From Alphaproteobacteria bacterium (lineage in GTDB: Bacteria; Pseudomonadota; Alphaproteobacteria; UBA6615), in assembly GCA_028279245.1 (NCBI GenBank), contig JANQOE010000022.1, positions 1 to 64,000 of the forward strand: a DNA stretch of 64,000 bases, written 5' to 3'. A model generated the notes under the pieces. It did no database searches. It had not been told where the DNA came from and saw nothing but the letters and a program-made list of their open reading frames with translations. This document shows, one piece after another, positions 34,271 to 42,959 of the stretch; positions within the stretch are counted from its first letter, which is position 1; every line of letters begins with the position of its first letter. Position numbers and translations under genes: made by a program.

Positions 34271-35649
34271 GCGGTCACCTTCTTCAAATGATAGGACTTT
34301 GGCCGCGTCAGGTTGTGATAGCCGATGACCGAGAGCCCGCCGCCGCGGCCGGTGTTCTTGCAGCCGGTCCAGCACAGGCCGGGGTCGAGATAGTCGGCGC
34401 GGTTGAGGAACACGGTGCCGGTATCGACACGGTCGCCGACACGGGCGGCGCGCTCGGGGTCGCGGGTCCACAGGCTGGCGGTCAGGCCGAAGTCGCTGTC
34501 GTTCATCAGGGCGATGGCTTCGTCGTCGCTGCGTACGGGCATGATGCCGACGACGGGACCGAAGCTTTCTTCGCGCATCACGCGCATGTCGTGGGTGACG
34601 TTGGTGAGGATCTGCGGGCTGAGATAGGCTTCGCCGTCATCTTCGGCGAAGGTTTCGATGTGCGCGGTGGCGCCGGCGGCGACGGCTTCAGCGGTCTGCG
34701 CCCTCACCTCTTCGGCGAAGCGCGGGTGGGCCATCGGGCCGAGGGTGGTGTCCGGGTCCAGCGGGTTGCCGAGCGTGTAGCCTTTGACGACGGCTACGGC
34801 CTTGTGGACGAAAGCGTCGAACAGGCTGTGGTGCACATAGATGCGTTCGATGCCGCAGCAGCTTTGGCCGGAGTTGAACATCGCACCGTCGATCAGCGTG
34901 TCGACGGCCGCATCGAGATCGGCGTCGTCCATGACGTAGCCGGGATCCTTGCCGCCGAGTTCCAGGCCGAGCCCGGCGAAGGTGCCGGCGGCCGCCTGCT
35001 CCATGGCTTTGCCGCCGCCGACCGAGCCGGTGAAGTTGACGAAGTCGAACGCACTCGCGGCGATGAGGGCCGACGTTGTCTCGTGTTGCAGGAAGACGTT
35101 CTGAAACACGTCGGCCGGGACACCCGCGGAATGGAAGGCACGCACCAGACGCTCTCCGACCAGTAGGGTCTGGGTGGCATGCTTGAGGACCACCGTGTTG
35201 CCGGCGATGAGCGCCGGTGCGACGGTGTTGATGGCCGTCATGTAGGGGTAGTTCCAGGGAGCGACGACGAACACCACGCCGTGGGGCACGCGCTTGATGT
35301 AGCGTTTGAAGGTGGCGTCCTCACCCACCTGGATATCGGCAAGGGCCTCAGCGGCGATGCCGGCCATGTGGGTGGCGCGTTCGTCGAAGCCGCTGAACTC
35401 GCCGCCGTAGCGCACGGGGCGGCCCATCATGCGGGCGAGTTCCGGTACCACTTCATCGTTCATTGCGCCGACGGCGGCGACACCGGCGCGTACCAAGTCG
35501 ATACGTTCCTGGAGCGGGCGGGCGGCCCAGGCCGGCTGGGCGGCACGGGCGCGGGCAGTTGCCTCGGTGGCCTCTTCCAACGAGAAGGCCGGGCGTTCGG
35601 CGAAGACCGAGCCGTCGATCGGCGAGATGCAGGTCAGCATGGCTGTCAT
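34267..35649 (-). CDS. Aldehyde dehydrogenase (PuuC/GabD-like)
   Basis: 460 residues from the ATG at 35649; a second ATG three codons on is possible. Cofactor site APWNYPYMTAINTVAPAL, the FTGSVGGGKAM loop, catalytic Glu in LELGGKD and Cys in GQSCCGIER. It begins 4 bases after the glutamine-synthetase-like gene and overlaps the alcohol dehydrogenase, so the three enzymes are coupled. In a gamma-glutamylation route it would oxidise a gamma-glutamyl aldehyde (inference). Confidence 0.92.
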   Translation of the reverse strand: MTAMLTCISPIDGSVFAERPAFSLEEATEATARARAAQPAWAARPLQERIDLVRAGVAAVGAMNDEVVPELARMMGRPVRYGGEFSGFDERATHMAGIAAEALADIQVGEDATFKRYIKRVPHGVVFVVAPWNYPYMTAINTVAPALIAGNTVVLKHATQTLLVGERLVRAFHSAGVPADVFQNVFLQHETTSALIAASAFDFVNFTGSVGGGKAMEQAAAGTFAGLGLELGGKDPGYVMDDADLDAAVDTLIDGAMFNSGQSCCGIERIYVHHSLFDAFVHKAVAVVKGYTLGNPLDPDTTLGPMAHPRFAEEVRAQTAEAVAAGATAHIETFAEDDGEAYLSPQILTNVTHDMRVMREESFGPVVGIMPVRSDDEAIALMNDSDFGLTASLWTRDPERAARVGDRVDTGTVFLNRADYLDPGLCWTGCKNTGRGGGLSVIGYHNLTRPKSYHLKKVTA

Positions 35650-35653
35650 TGAC

Positions 35654-37015
35654 TCAGGCGCGTTCGAAGCCGCGGGCGACTTCGTAGTCGGTGACGACGC
35701 GGTTGAACTGTTCGATCTCCCACTCCGCCGCCCTGGCGTAGTGGTCGACGACATCGTCGCCCATGGCCGCGCGCAGCATCGACGAATTCAGCAAGGCCTC
35801 GCGGGCGTCGCGCAGGGTGGTGACGATGGCGCCGGTGTCGTCCTGGTAAGCGTCGCCGGTGAAGGCCGGTTCCAGGGTCAGGCCATCTTCGATTCCCTTG
35901 GCACCGGCAGCGAGCATGGCGGCGATGGCGAGGTAGGGGTTAAGGTCGGCGCCGCCGATGCGGCATTCGATGCGCACGGCCTTGGTGCTCTCGCCGCACA
36001 GACGCATGCCGGCGGTGCGGTTGTCGACCGACCAGACAAAACGCGTCGGCGCGAAGGTGCCCTTCTGGAAGCGCTTGTAGCTGTTGATGTAGGGCGCGAG
36101 GAAGTAGGTGTAGTCGCCGCCATACTTTAGCAATCCGGCTAAATAACCCTTCATGACCGCTGACATGCCGAGGTTGTCATCCGGATCGAAGAAGGCGTTG
36201 GCGCCGTTTTGCCACAGCGACTGATGCACATGGGTGGCGGAGCCGACTTTGTCGTGATGCCATTTAGCGAGAAAGCTCGCCGCGTGACCATGCTGCCAGG
36301 CGACTTCCTTGGTGGCGTGTTTGGCGATGCTGAAGTGATCGGCGGTGTCGAGCGCCCCGGCGTATTTGATGTTGAGCTCCGCCTGCCCGGTCTCGGCTTC
36401 GCCCTTGGTGTTCTCCACCGGAATGCCCGCCGCCCACAGCGCGTTGCGCAGCGGGCGCATGACATGTTCTTCCTTGGTGGTCTGGAGGATGTGGTAGTCC
36501 TCGTTGTAGCCGGAGATCGGCTCCAGTTCGCGGAAGCCGCCCTTGCGGATCTCGTCAAAACTTTTTTCGAACAGGAAGAATTCGAGTTCGGTGGCGGTCA
36601 TGGCGTCGTAGCCCATGTCGGCGAGCCGCTGGACCTGGCGCTTCAGGATGGCGCGCGGGGAATGGGGGACGTCTTGGTGGGTGTGATGATCGAGGATGTC
36701 GCACAGCACCATGGCGGTGCCCTCAAGCCACGGCACCGGGCGGAGCGTAGCGAGATCCGGCTTCATGATGTAGTCGCCGTAGCCGGACTGCCAGGAGGTC
36801 GCGGCGTAGCCGTCTGGCGTCGCCATCTCGATATCCGTGGCCAGCAGATAGTCGCAGCAGTGGGTTTCCTCCCATGCCTCGTTAACGAAGTGACTGGCGT
36901 GGAAGCGCTTGCCCATCAGCCGGCCTTGCATGTCGACGATGCAGACCAGAACGGTGTCGATGTCACCGGCGGAGACTTGGGATTTGAGGTCTTCGAAACT
37001 GAGAGCGGCAGCCAT
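35654..37015 (-). CDS. Glutamine-synthetase-like gamma-glutamyl ligase (PuuA/GlnT type)
   Basis: 453 residues. The C-terminal catalytic barrel contains the metal-binding Glu of TATELEFFLF, the GQAELN motif, the ATP/metal segment GSATHVHQSLW, and the Arg-rich NRTAGMRLCGESTKAVRIECR. The N-terminal beta-grasp segment has KRFHASHF. The lack of the usual adenylylation tail and the neighbours (alcohol and aldehyde dehydrogenases, TRAP genes) fit ligases that join glutamate to an amine such as putrescine or ethanolamine, not nitrogen-assimilating GlnA. A perfect hairpin precedes it. Confidence 0.9.
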   Translation of the reverse strand: MAAALSFEDLKSQVSAGDIDTVLVCIVDMQGRLMGKRFHASHFVNEAWEETHCCDYLLATDIEMATPDGYAATSWQSGYGDYIMKPDLATLRPVPWLEGTAMVLCDILDHHTHQDVPHSPRAILKRQVQRLADMGYDAMTATELEFFLFEKSFDEIRKGGFRELEPISGYNEDYHILQTTKEEHVMRPLRNALWAAGIPVENTKGEAETGQAELNIKYAGALDTADHFSIAKHATKEVAWQHGHAASFLAKWHHDKVGSATHVHQSLWQNGANAFFDPDDNLGMSAVMKGYLAGLLKYGGDYTYFLAPYINSYKRFQKGTFAPTRFVWSVDNRTAGMRLCGESTKAVRIECRIGGADLNPYLAIAAMLAAGAKGIEDGLTLEPAFTGDAYQDDTGAIVTTLRDAREALLNSSMLRAAMGDDVVDHYARAAEWEIEQFNRVVTDYEVARGFERA

Positions 37016-37043
37016 GGGCAGATACTATGTCGGTAAAAGGAAG

Positions 37044-37069
37044 GCCCCGGCGCCGTGCAGCGCCGGGGC
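37044..37069 (-). terminator. Perfect 10-bp hairpin between dctP and the ligase gene
   Basis: GCCCCGGCGC/GCGCCGGGGC with a 6-nt loop; on the minus strand a CTTCCTTTT tract follows. It can act as a partial terminator or 3' stabiliser for dctP mRNA, giving more binding protein than downstream enzymes. Confidence 0.65.
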
Positions 37070-37089
37070 AAGTATAGGGAGTTTCAGGT

Positions 37090-38127
37090 TTAGGCGTAGC
37101 GGTACGGCCGACCAGCCTTGTCCATGTCGGCGTTGTACTGCTTGAAGATGTCGACGACCTTCGCCTTGATTTCGCTTTCGGCGGCGATCTCGTCCCAGAA
37201 GACCCGCGCCGCGGCTTCCACCGTGGCCCATTCGTCGTCGGGGATCGAGGTAAGCTGCATCTTGGTGCCGTTGACGCGCAGCGAGGCCTCGCCGCCCCAG
37301 TACCACCACTGTCGGTAATAGTGGGACTGATCGCAGCAGACGCGGAACAGAGTCTGCAGATCCTCCGGCAGTTCTTCCCAACGCTGCTGGTTGGCAAAGA
37401 ACGAGCCGGCCCAGGCACCCGAGATGTTGTTGGTGAGGAAGTAGTCTGTCACGTCGGCCCAACCGACCGTGTAGTCCTCGGTAATGCCGGACCAGGCGAC
37501 GCCGTCAAGCTCGCCCGTCTGCACCGCGACTTCGATGTCTTCCCACGGCAGGGTCACCGGCACGACGCCGAACTGGCTGAGGAAGCGGCCGGCGGTCGGG
37601 AAGGTGAAGACGCGCTTGCCCTTCAGATCTTCGAGCGAGCGGATCGGGTCCTTGGTGGCGAAGTGGCAGGGATCCCAGGCACCGGCTGAGACGTGCTTGA
37701 CGCCGACCTTGGAATATTCGGCGTCCCAGATCTCGTTCAGGCCGTACTGGTTGAACAGGACCGGCACGTCCAGGGAGTAGCGGGAAGCAAAAGGGAAGTA
37801 GCCGCCGAACACCGTCACTTCCGTCGGCGAGGCCATCGAGTCGTCGTCGGACTGCACGGCGTCGATGGTGCCGCGCTGCAGGGCGCGGAACAGCTCACCC
37901 GTCGGCACGAGCTGATCGGCAAAGAACAGCTCAATCTGCATGCGGTCGCCGGCGATTTTGTTGAACATCTCGAACGCCGGGACAATCACATGTTCGGCGA
38001 GGGCCGGACCGGCGTAGGTCTGCATCCGCCAGGTGATGGTGGACTGGGCGTGTACCGCCGGGGCCGCCAACGGCGATGCCGCCGCGGCAACACCCGCGGT
38101 CTTCAGGAATTTTCTTCTGGTGGTCAT
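37090..38127 (-). CDS. dctP: TRAP transporter solute-binding protein
   Basis: 345 residues; AAGGAG precedes the ATG. A Tat-type signal (RRKFLKTAGVAAAASPLAAPAVHA) is followed by the DctP pattern: ITWRMQTYAG opening, PTGELFRALQRGTIDAVQ, and a KRVFTFPTAGRFLSQFG region that matches the ligand-binding segment with a conserved Arg-type contact. It captures an organic acid or similar solute in the periplasm and works with DctQM. The 57-base gap to dctM separates the transport genes slightly. Confidence 0.93.
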   Translation of the reverse strand: MTTRRKFLKTAGVAAAASPLAAPAVHAQSTITWRMQTYAGPALAEHVIVPAFEMFNKIAGDRMQIELFFADQLVPTGELFRALQRGTIDAVQSDDDSMASPTEVTVFGGYFPFASRYSLDVPVLFNQYGLNEIWDAEYSKVGVKHVSAGAWDPCHFATKDPIRSLEDLKGKRVFTFPTAGRFLSQFGVVPVTLPWEDIEVAVQTGELDGVAWSGITEDYTVGWADVTDYFLTNNISGAWAGSFFANQQRWEELPEDLQTLFRVCCDQSHYYRQWWYWGGEASLRVNGTKMQLTSIPDDEWATVEAAARVFWDEIAAESEIKAKVVDIFKQYNADMDKAGRPYRYA

Positions 38128-38184
38128 TTTCTTCGCTCCTTGTTGTTGGGTTCTAGTTCTTGTTCGTCCGAACTCTCTTTGTCG

Positions 38185-39507
38185 TTAGTTGCCGTAGACC
38201 CGTCCGGGCAGCCACAGGGCGATCTCCGGAAAGGACATGACTAGGGCCAGGGCAATCACCATTACCCCGACAAATGGGATGATCGAGATGTAGATGTGAC
38301 GCAGGCCGATCTCCGGTGGCGCCATCGCCCGCATCAGGAACAGGTTGTAGCCAAAGGGCGGCGTCATATAGGCGATCTGCGTGGTGATGGTGTAGAGCAC
38401 GCCGTACCAGATCAGATCGAAGCCGAGGGCGCCGACCAGCGGCACATAGAGCGGCGCGACGATCACCAGCATCGCGGTGTCGTCGAGAAACGTGCCCATG
38501 ACGATGAAGCTCAACTGCATGAGGATGAGGATCATCCACGGGGAGAGACCCAGTTGCCGAGTGAACAGGTTTTCGATGGCCTGCACCGCGCCCAGCCCGT
38601 CGAAGATCGCGCCGAACCCGAGGGCCGCCAGGATGATCCACATGAACATGCAGGTGATCGCCAGAGTCTGACGGACGGAGTTTTCGAAGACCTCGCGGGT
38701 CATCCGGCCCTTCAGCACGGCGGCAAAGAACGCCGTCATCGCACCGATGGCCGAGCTTTCGACCAGCGACGTCCAGCCGTTGACGAACGGCACCATCATC
38801 GCCGCGAAGATCGCCAGGGGCAGCAGGCCAGCGCGGAGCAGCCGCAGCTTCTCATGCAACGGCACATCCCGTTCCGCCGGCGGCAGCGGCGGGCCGAGAT
38901 GGGGCTGCAGGCGGCAGCGGACGTAGATGTACACAATGAACAGCGCGGCCATCATCAAGCCGGGTACCGCGCCGGCCAGCCAAAGCTGGCCAACGGGCTG
39001 GCGCGAGATCATTGCGTAGAGCACCAGCACGACGGAGGGCGGGACCAGAATCCCGAGACTCGAGCCAGCCTGAATGACGCCGGTCACCATGATCTTGTCG
39101 TAGTTGCGGCGCAGCAGTTCGGGCAGGGCAATGGTGGCGCCGATGGCCATGCCGGCGACGCTGAGCCCGTTCATCGCCGAGACCAGCACCATCAGGCCGA
39201 TGGTGCCGATGGCGAGGCCGCCCCGCACCGGCCCCATCCAAACGTGGAACATCTTGTAGAGATCGTCGGCGATGCGGCTCTCCGACAGGACGTAGCCCAT
39301 GAAGATGAACATCGGCAGCGTCAGCAGCGGGAACCATTTCATCAACTTCATGGCGGCGGAGAACGGGATCTCCGACCCGCCGGTGCCCCAGAGCAGCAGC
39401 CCGGCCAAGGCACCGACAAAACCGATCGCCCCAAACACCCGCTGTCCGGTCATGAGCATGAGCATCATGCCGGAGAACATCAGGATGGCGATCATCTCCT
39501 GAGACAT
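38185..39507 (-). CDS. dctM: TRAP transporter large permease
   Basis: 440 residues from the ATG overlapping the dctQ stop (ATGA). About 12 membrane helices. LPMFIFMGYVLSESRI, the GSSLGILVPPS motif and the second half with DDTAMLVIVAPL and MTPPFGYNLFLM are standard. It is the sodium-driven transport subunit. Confidence 0.95.
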   Translation of the reverse strand: MSQEMIAILMFSGMMLMLMTGQRVFGAIGFVGALAGLLLWGTGGSEIPFSAAMKLMKWFPLLTLPMFIFMGYVLSESRIADDLYKMFHVWMGPVRGGLAIGTIGLMVLVSAMNGLSVAGMAIGATIALPELLRRNYDKIMVTGVIQAGSSLGILVPPSVVLVLYAMISRQPVGQLWLAGAVPGLMMAALFIVYIYVRCRLQPHLGPPLPPAERDVPLHEKLRLLRAGLLPLAIFAAMMVPFVNGWTSLVESSAIGAMTAFFAAVLKGRMTREVFENSVRQTLAITCMFMWIILAALGFGAIFDGLGAVQAIENLFTRQLGLSPWMILILMQLSFIVMGTFLDDTAMLVIVAPLYVPLVGALGFDLIWYGVLYTITTQIAYMTPPFGYNLFLMRAMAPPEIGLRHIYISIIPFVGVMVIALALVMSFPEIALWLPGRVYGN

Positions 39508-40103
39508 CAGAGCGCCGCCCCGCGGATGCGCGCGATGTCCCGGCATAGCTCCGCCAGGCATTGCAGCAACAACAGAAAGACGCCGATGCAGAGGACTGTC
39601 TTGATCGGCCACAGGTGGGGCCGCCAGGCGGTGGAACTGCGTTCGAGGAAGCCGAGCTTCTCGCCCGCGGCGGCGGGTCCCTGAGTAACCAGCGTTACCA
39701 GCAGGTCCCAGAAGAAGGTGACGGGTTCCAGGCCGAAGTAGCCTAGCGAGTAGGCCGTGGAGCCGATGGCGCCCTGCAACAGAACAGCCAGATAGAACAT
39801 GAGGAAGAACACGGTGAAGGCGTCGACCCATGCCTTCGTCTTCGGCGACCAGCCGCTGTAGAACAGATCCATCCGCACGTTCGAGCCGAGCTGGATCGAA
39901 TAGGGGCCGCCCAGCACGTAGTAGGCGACCATGATGAACTGGGCGGTTTCCAGGGTCCAAAGCGACGGCGTGAACGCCACCTTCGACACCGTCGACCACA
40001 TCAAGACGCCGACCAGCACGAAGATCAGATACATGGCGATCCGGCCGATGAACCGGTTCAGCGCGTCGATCGCGCGGACAAAAGCGACGACCGCCCTAGG
40101 CAT
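39507..40103 (-). CDS. dctQ: TRAP transporter small permease
   Basis: 198 residues with four membrane helices (about 17-40, 52-75, 93-115, 165-190) and a conserved WKTK-like loop region (WSPKTKAWVDAFTVFFL). It partners DctM. The start overlaps the upstream hydrolase by 8 bases. An insertion (about residues 115-160) makes it slightly long. Confidence 0.9.
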   Translation of the reverse strand: MPRAVVAFVRAIDALNRFIGRIAMYLIFVLVGVLMWSTVSKVAFTPSLWTLETAQFIMVAYYVLGGPYSIQLGSNVRMDLFYSGWSPKTKAWVDAFTVFFLMFYLAVLLQGAIGSTAYSLGYFGLEPVTFFWDLLVTLVTQGPAAAGEKLGFLERSSTAWRPHLWPIKTVLCIGVFLLLLQCLAELCRDIARIRGAAL

Positions 40104-40872
40104 GCTGGGCCTTGGCGATGCCGACGGTGTCCATGGCGGGGCGGATCAGGGAGAGCAATTCCGACGCCATCGTCTGTTGCTGATCCGCGGTGCGGACGAG
40201 GTCGTTGCGGACCTCGACCATGACGTTGAGCAACCCGTGTGTCAGGCCATGTTCCTTCAGCGAGTGGGTCACGCCGTCATCCGGGCCGTAAGGTTCGTTG
40301 CGCCTGACCTGGCGATGGGGGAGTGCTGTGGGCGCGGCGTCCAACATCGCATCCGCTAGACGGTCGTCAGCGTCGTGCAAAATGCCGATTTCGGCGTCGC
40401 GCGGCATGCCGAAGAAGATGGGGGTGAAACTGTGTACTGTGATCAGTACGGTCGGCCGGCTGGCGGTACGGCGCTGTTCGATCAAGCCGGTCACGGCGTC
40501 GGCGAAGGGCCGATAGACCGAGGCGACGCGTTCTATGCGCTGGGCATCGGTCAGCCCCATATTGCCCCATACTTCGACGCGTTCCGACTGCACCGGGATC
40601 GCCGACGGCGCGTCGGACGGGCGGTTGCAGTCGTAGACGAGCCGAGAGATCCGGCTGGCGATCATCGGCGCTTCCAGGGCGCGCGCCAGGTTGAGGGCCG
40701 TACCCCGGGCCCCGTGGTCCCAGGCCGCGTGGCTCACCCGATCCTCGGCGCGAAGACCGAGGCCGTGATACCGCTCAGGGATGTGGTTCGAGGCGTGTTC
40801 GCAGAGGATCAGGGCCGCACCGGCCCCATCTCGGTTGACGATCTCGACCGCCTCGGAACTCTCGCCTGACAT
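40096..40872 (-). CDS. N-formylglutamate amidohydrolase-family hydrolase
   Basis: 258 residues from the ATG at 40872, preceded by GGGGAAG. The zinc-hydrolase pattern is visible: LILCEHASNHIPERY with His and Glu, SHAAWDHGARGTALNLA, YDCNRP, and a VLITVHSFTPIFFG segment. Members release formate from N-formylglutamate or cleave related N-acyl amino acids. As first gene of the TRAP-ligase-dehydrogenase operon it might deacylate the end product, but the substrate is unknown. Confidence 0.88.
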   Translation of the reverse strand: MSGESSEAVEIVNRDGAGAALILCEHASNHIPERYHGLGLRAEDRVSHAAWDHGARGTALNLARALEAPMIASRISRLVYDCNRPSDAPSAIPVQSERVEVWGNMGLTDAQRIERVASVYRPFADAVTGLIEQRRTASRPTVLITVHSFTPIFFGMPRDAEIGILHDADDRLADAMLDAAPTALPHRQVRRNEPYGPDDGVTHSLKEHGLTHGLLNVMVEVRNDLVRTADQQQTMASELLSLIRPAMDTVGIAKAQHA

Positions 40873-40967
40873 TTCGCTACTTCCCCACCCTGTAAAAACC
40901 TTTCCACAAGCTGGAGAATGCGTCAAATTCTTTTCAGCGCTGATGAAAGCAGACGACGGGACACGGT
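40873..40967. promoter_or_regulatory. Divergent promoter region, hydrolase operon and rpiR-type gene
   Basis: 95 bases between divergent starts. Control of both directions by the RpiR regulator is plausible. CTTGTGGAAAGG on the minus strand, and TTTTCAGCGCTGATGAAA with a central AGCGCT dyad, are visible. Confidence 0.4.
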
Positions 40968-41834
40968 GTGAGCGAACCGCGCGCCACGGTGCGCCAACTG
41001 ATCAGAGAGAACTACGCGAACCTCACTCAGTCGGAGCGCAAGTTCGCCAACTCCTTGCTGGGGAACTACCCGGCGGGCGGGCTGGCCTCGATCACGGTGG
41101 TGGCGGCGAACGCGGATGTCTCCACCCCGACGGTGGCCCGCATGGTGCAGAAGCTGGGCTTCAAGGGGTATCCGAGCTTTCACGCGGCGCTGCTGCAGGA
41201 ACTACAAGCGAAGGTCTCGGGGCCCACGCAGCGGCGGGCGCAATGGACGGCCGAGGCGCCGGAATCCCATCTGCTGAACCGTTTCGCGCAGGCGGTGCAC
41301 CACAACCTGGAACAGACCTTCGCCAATATCGACCCGGAGCAATTCGAGGCGGCGGTCAAGCTGCTCGCCAACTCGAAGGCTCGGCTCTATGTGGTGGGCG
41401 GGCGCATCACCCGCGCCCTGGCCGACTACGCCTTCACCCATTTCCAAGCGGTGCGGCGGCGGGTCACCCACATGACCTCGGCCTCGGCGACCTGGCCGCA
41501 CTATGTGCTGGACATGGCCGAGGGCGATGTCCTGCTGATGTTCGACGTGCGCCGGTATGAAGACAACTTGCTGCGGCTGGCGGAGATGGCGTCGCAGCGC
41601 GGCGTGGGGGTCATCTTGATTACCGACCAATGGGCCAGCCCAATCGCTGGGGCAGCGGACTTTGCCTTCAATTGTTGGGGCGAAATCCCCTCGGCCTGGG
41701 ACTCGAACGTCTCAACGCTGATGCTGGTGGAGACGCTGATTGCCGCGACACAAGAAGAGCATTGGCCGGCGACGCAGGACCGGTATGACCGGCTGGACGA
41801 GCTGTTCGATATGACGGAGCTGTTCCGGAAGTAG
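40968..41834 (+). CDS. MurR/RpiR-family transcriptional regulator
   Basis: 288 residues from a GTG. N-terminal HTH (1-75) with LTQSERKFANSLLGNY and ADVSTPTVARMVQKLGFKGYPSF, then a SIS domain (about 125-255) with LYVVGGRITRALADY and LMFDVRRYEDNLL. SIS domains usually sense phosphosugars, but several RpiR proteins next to amine or amino-acid genes use other ligands. It faces the TRAP/ligase operon and probably controls it. Confidence 0.92.
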   Translation: MSEPRATVRQLIRENYANLTQSERKFANSLLGNYPAGGLASITVVAANADVSTPTVARMVQKLGFKGYPSFHAALLQELQAKVSGPTQRRAQWTAEAPESHLLNRFAQAVHHNLEQTFANIDPEQFEAAVKLLANSKARLYVVGGRITRALADYAFTHFQAVRRRVTHMTSASATWPHYVLDMAEGDVLLMFDVRRYEDNLLRLAEMASQRGVGVILITDQWASPIAGAADFAFNCWGEIPSAWDSNVSTLMLVETLIAATQEEHWPATQDRYDRLDELFDMTELFRK

Positions 41835-41840
41835 CCTGTC

Positions 41841-42779
41841 TCATGCGGCCGCGGGTTCTTCGAACTCCCGCTCCGCCGCCAAGAGCGCCTCAACCGCCGC
41901 CGCTATCCGCCCGCGCACATCGTCGGCTACGCCACTGACCGGCGGCAGGATGTGCCGCATGTCGGCGATGCGGGATTGGGTGACGGCTTCATGCATGACC
42001 GGGATTGGGCCATGGGTGGCGCGCAGGTTTTCCAACGGCTGGATCGGTTCGCACAGCCGTTCGGCCGCGGCGGCGTCACCGGCCTGCAGGGCGCGGAGTA
42101 CGGCCATGGATCGTTTCGGGGCGATGCAGACCGCGCCGGCGGTGAAACCGGCGATGGCGTAGGCGTCGAGATGGGGAATTGCCGCGATCTCGCCGATGCC
42201 GCTGACGATACGATTGGCGGGCACCGCATTTAGCAAGCCTTCTAAGTATGAGTCACGGCGCGGGTCTTCGGCCTCCACCGCGTATTTGATCGCGACGACA
42301 ACACCATCGGCGAACAACGCTTCGAACCGATCGGGCGGCAGGTAGCCCGCTGTCTTGACATAGACGATGACCGGCATTCCGGCGGCCTGGCTAAAGTCGC
42401 GGATCGCCCGTTCGAGCCCCTCATGGTCGTGGGGCATGGTGACCGGCAGGGTCATGGCAGTGGGGAACTTTGCCCGGGACAGCAAGCGCGCCTGATCCAT
42501 CAGCTTGCCCCAGTCGGGTCCGACCGATGGGATCAGCCAGCTTTCATCCGCGACCCACTCCGGCGCCTGTTCGACAAACGCCTCGAACAGCGTAGCCGTC
42601 GCCGCGTAGATGTTGGCGTTGCCGCCGTACAGCAGGGTCGAGACGCCGCCGTTCTCGATATGCCGGCAGAGCCGGGCATTCTCCGTCGCGCAAAGCTGCT
42701 CGTCGCCGCTGCGACTGAGGGGCGGTACTGCCCAGACGGACCCGGCAATATCGGCCTCGGTTACGGGTGTGGTTTTCAC
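41841..42779 (-). CDS. DapA/dihydrodipicolinate-synthase-family lyase
   Basis: 312 residues of a class I aldolase barrel. The Schiff-base lysine lies in VVAIKYAVEAED, the tyrosine region is VIVYVKTAGYLP, and GGVSTLLYGGNANIY replaces the usual GTTGE-type loop. The family cleaves or makes 4-hydroxy-2-oxo acids and keto-deoxy sugar acids. It is divergent from the RraA/MFS pair with a 180-base gap, so all may serve one pathway. Confidence 0.85.
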   Translation of the reverse strand: MKTTPVTEADIAGSVWAVPPLSRSGDEQLCATENARLCRHIENGGVSTLLYGGNANIYAATATLFEAFVEQAPEWVADESWLIPSVGPDWGKLMDQARLLSRAKFPTAMTLPVTMPHDHEGLERAIRDFSQAAGMPVIVYVKTAGYLPPDRFEALFADGVVVAIKYAVEAEDPRRDSYLEGLLNAVPANRIVSGIGEIAAIPHLDAYAIAGFTAGAVCIAPKRSMAVLRALQAGDAAAAERLCEPIQPLENLRATHGPIPVMHEAVTQSRIADMRHILPPVSGVADDVRGRIAAAVEALLAAEREFEEPAAA

Positions 42780-42925
42780 TTGGGCGCCTCCTCCGCTCTC
42801 AGGAAGATCACGAATGGAGGGTCACGCCCGCCAGGTCAAGCGGCGGCGCCGGTGGCAGGCGGTGGCATGGTCGGTATGCTAGGGGATGGCGCTCATCGGA
42901 GCGCCCGCAACGATAGGAGGTTACG

Positions 42926-42952
42926 GTGCCGACCAAGAAGGAAAGGATGTGA
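42926..42952 (+). CDS. Eight-codon mini-ORF upstream of the RraA-like gene
   Basis: GTG to TGA, with a perfect AGGAGGT five bases upstream. It encodes MPTKKERM and ends 7 bases before the RraA-like start, which itself has no good ribosome site. It may be a translational-coupling leader. Alternatively, a one-base difference would fuse it in frame to the next gene. Confidence 0.35.
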   Translation: MPTKKERM

Positions 42953-42959
42953 CCTGCTG

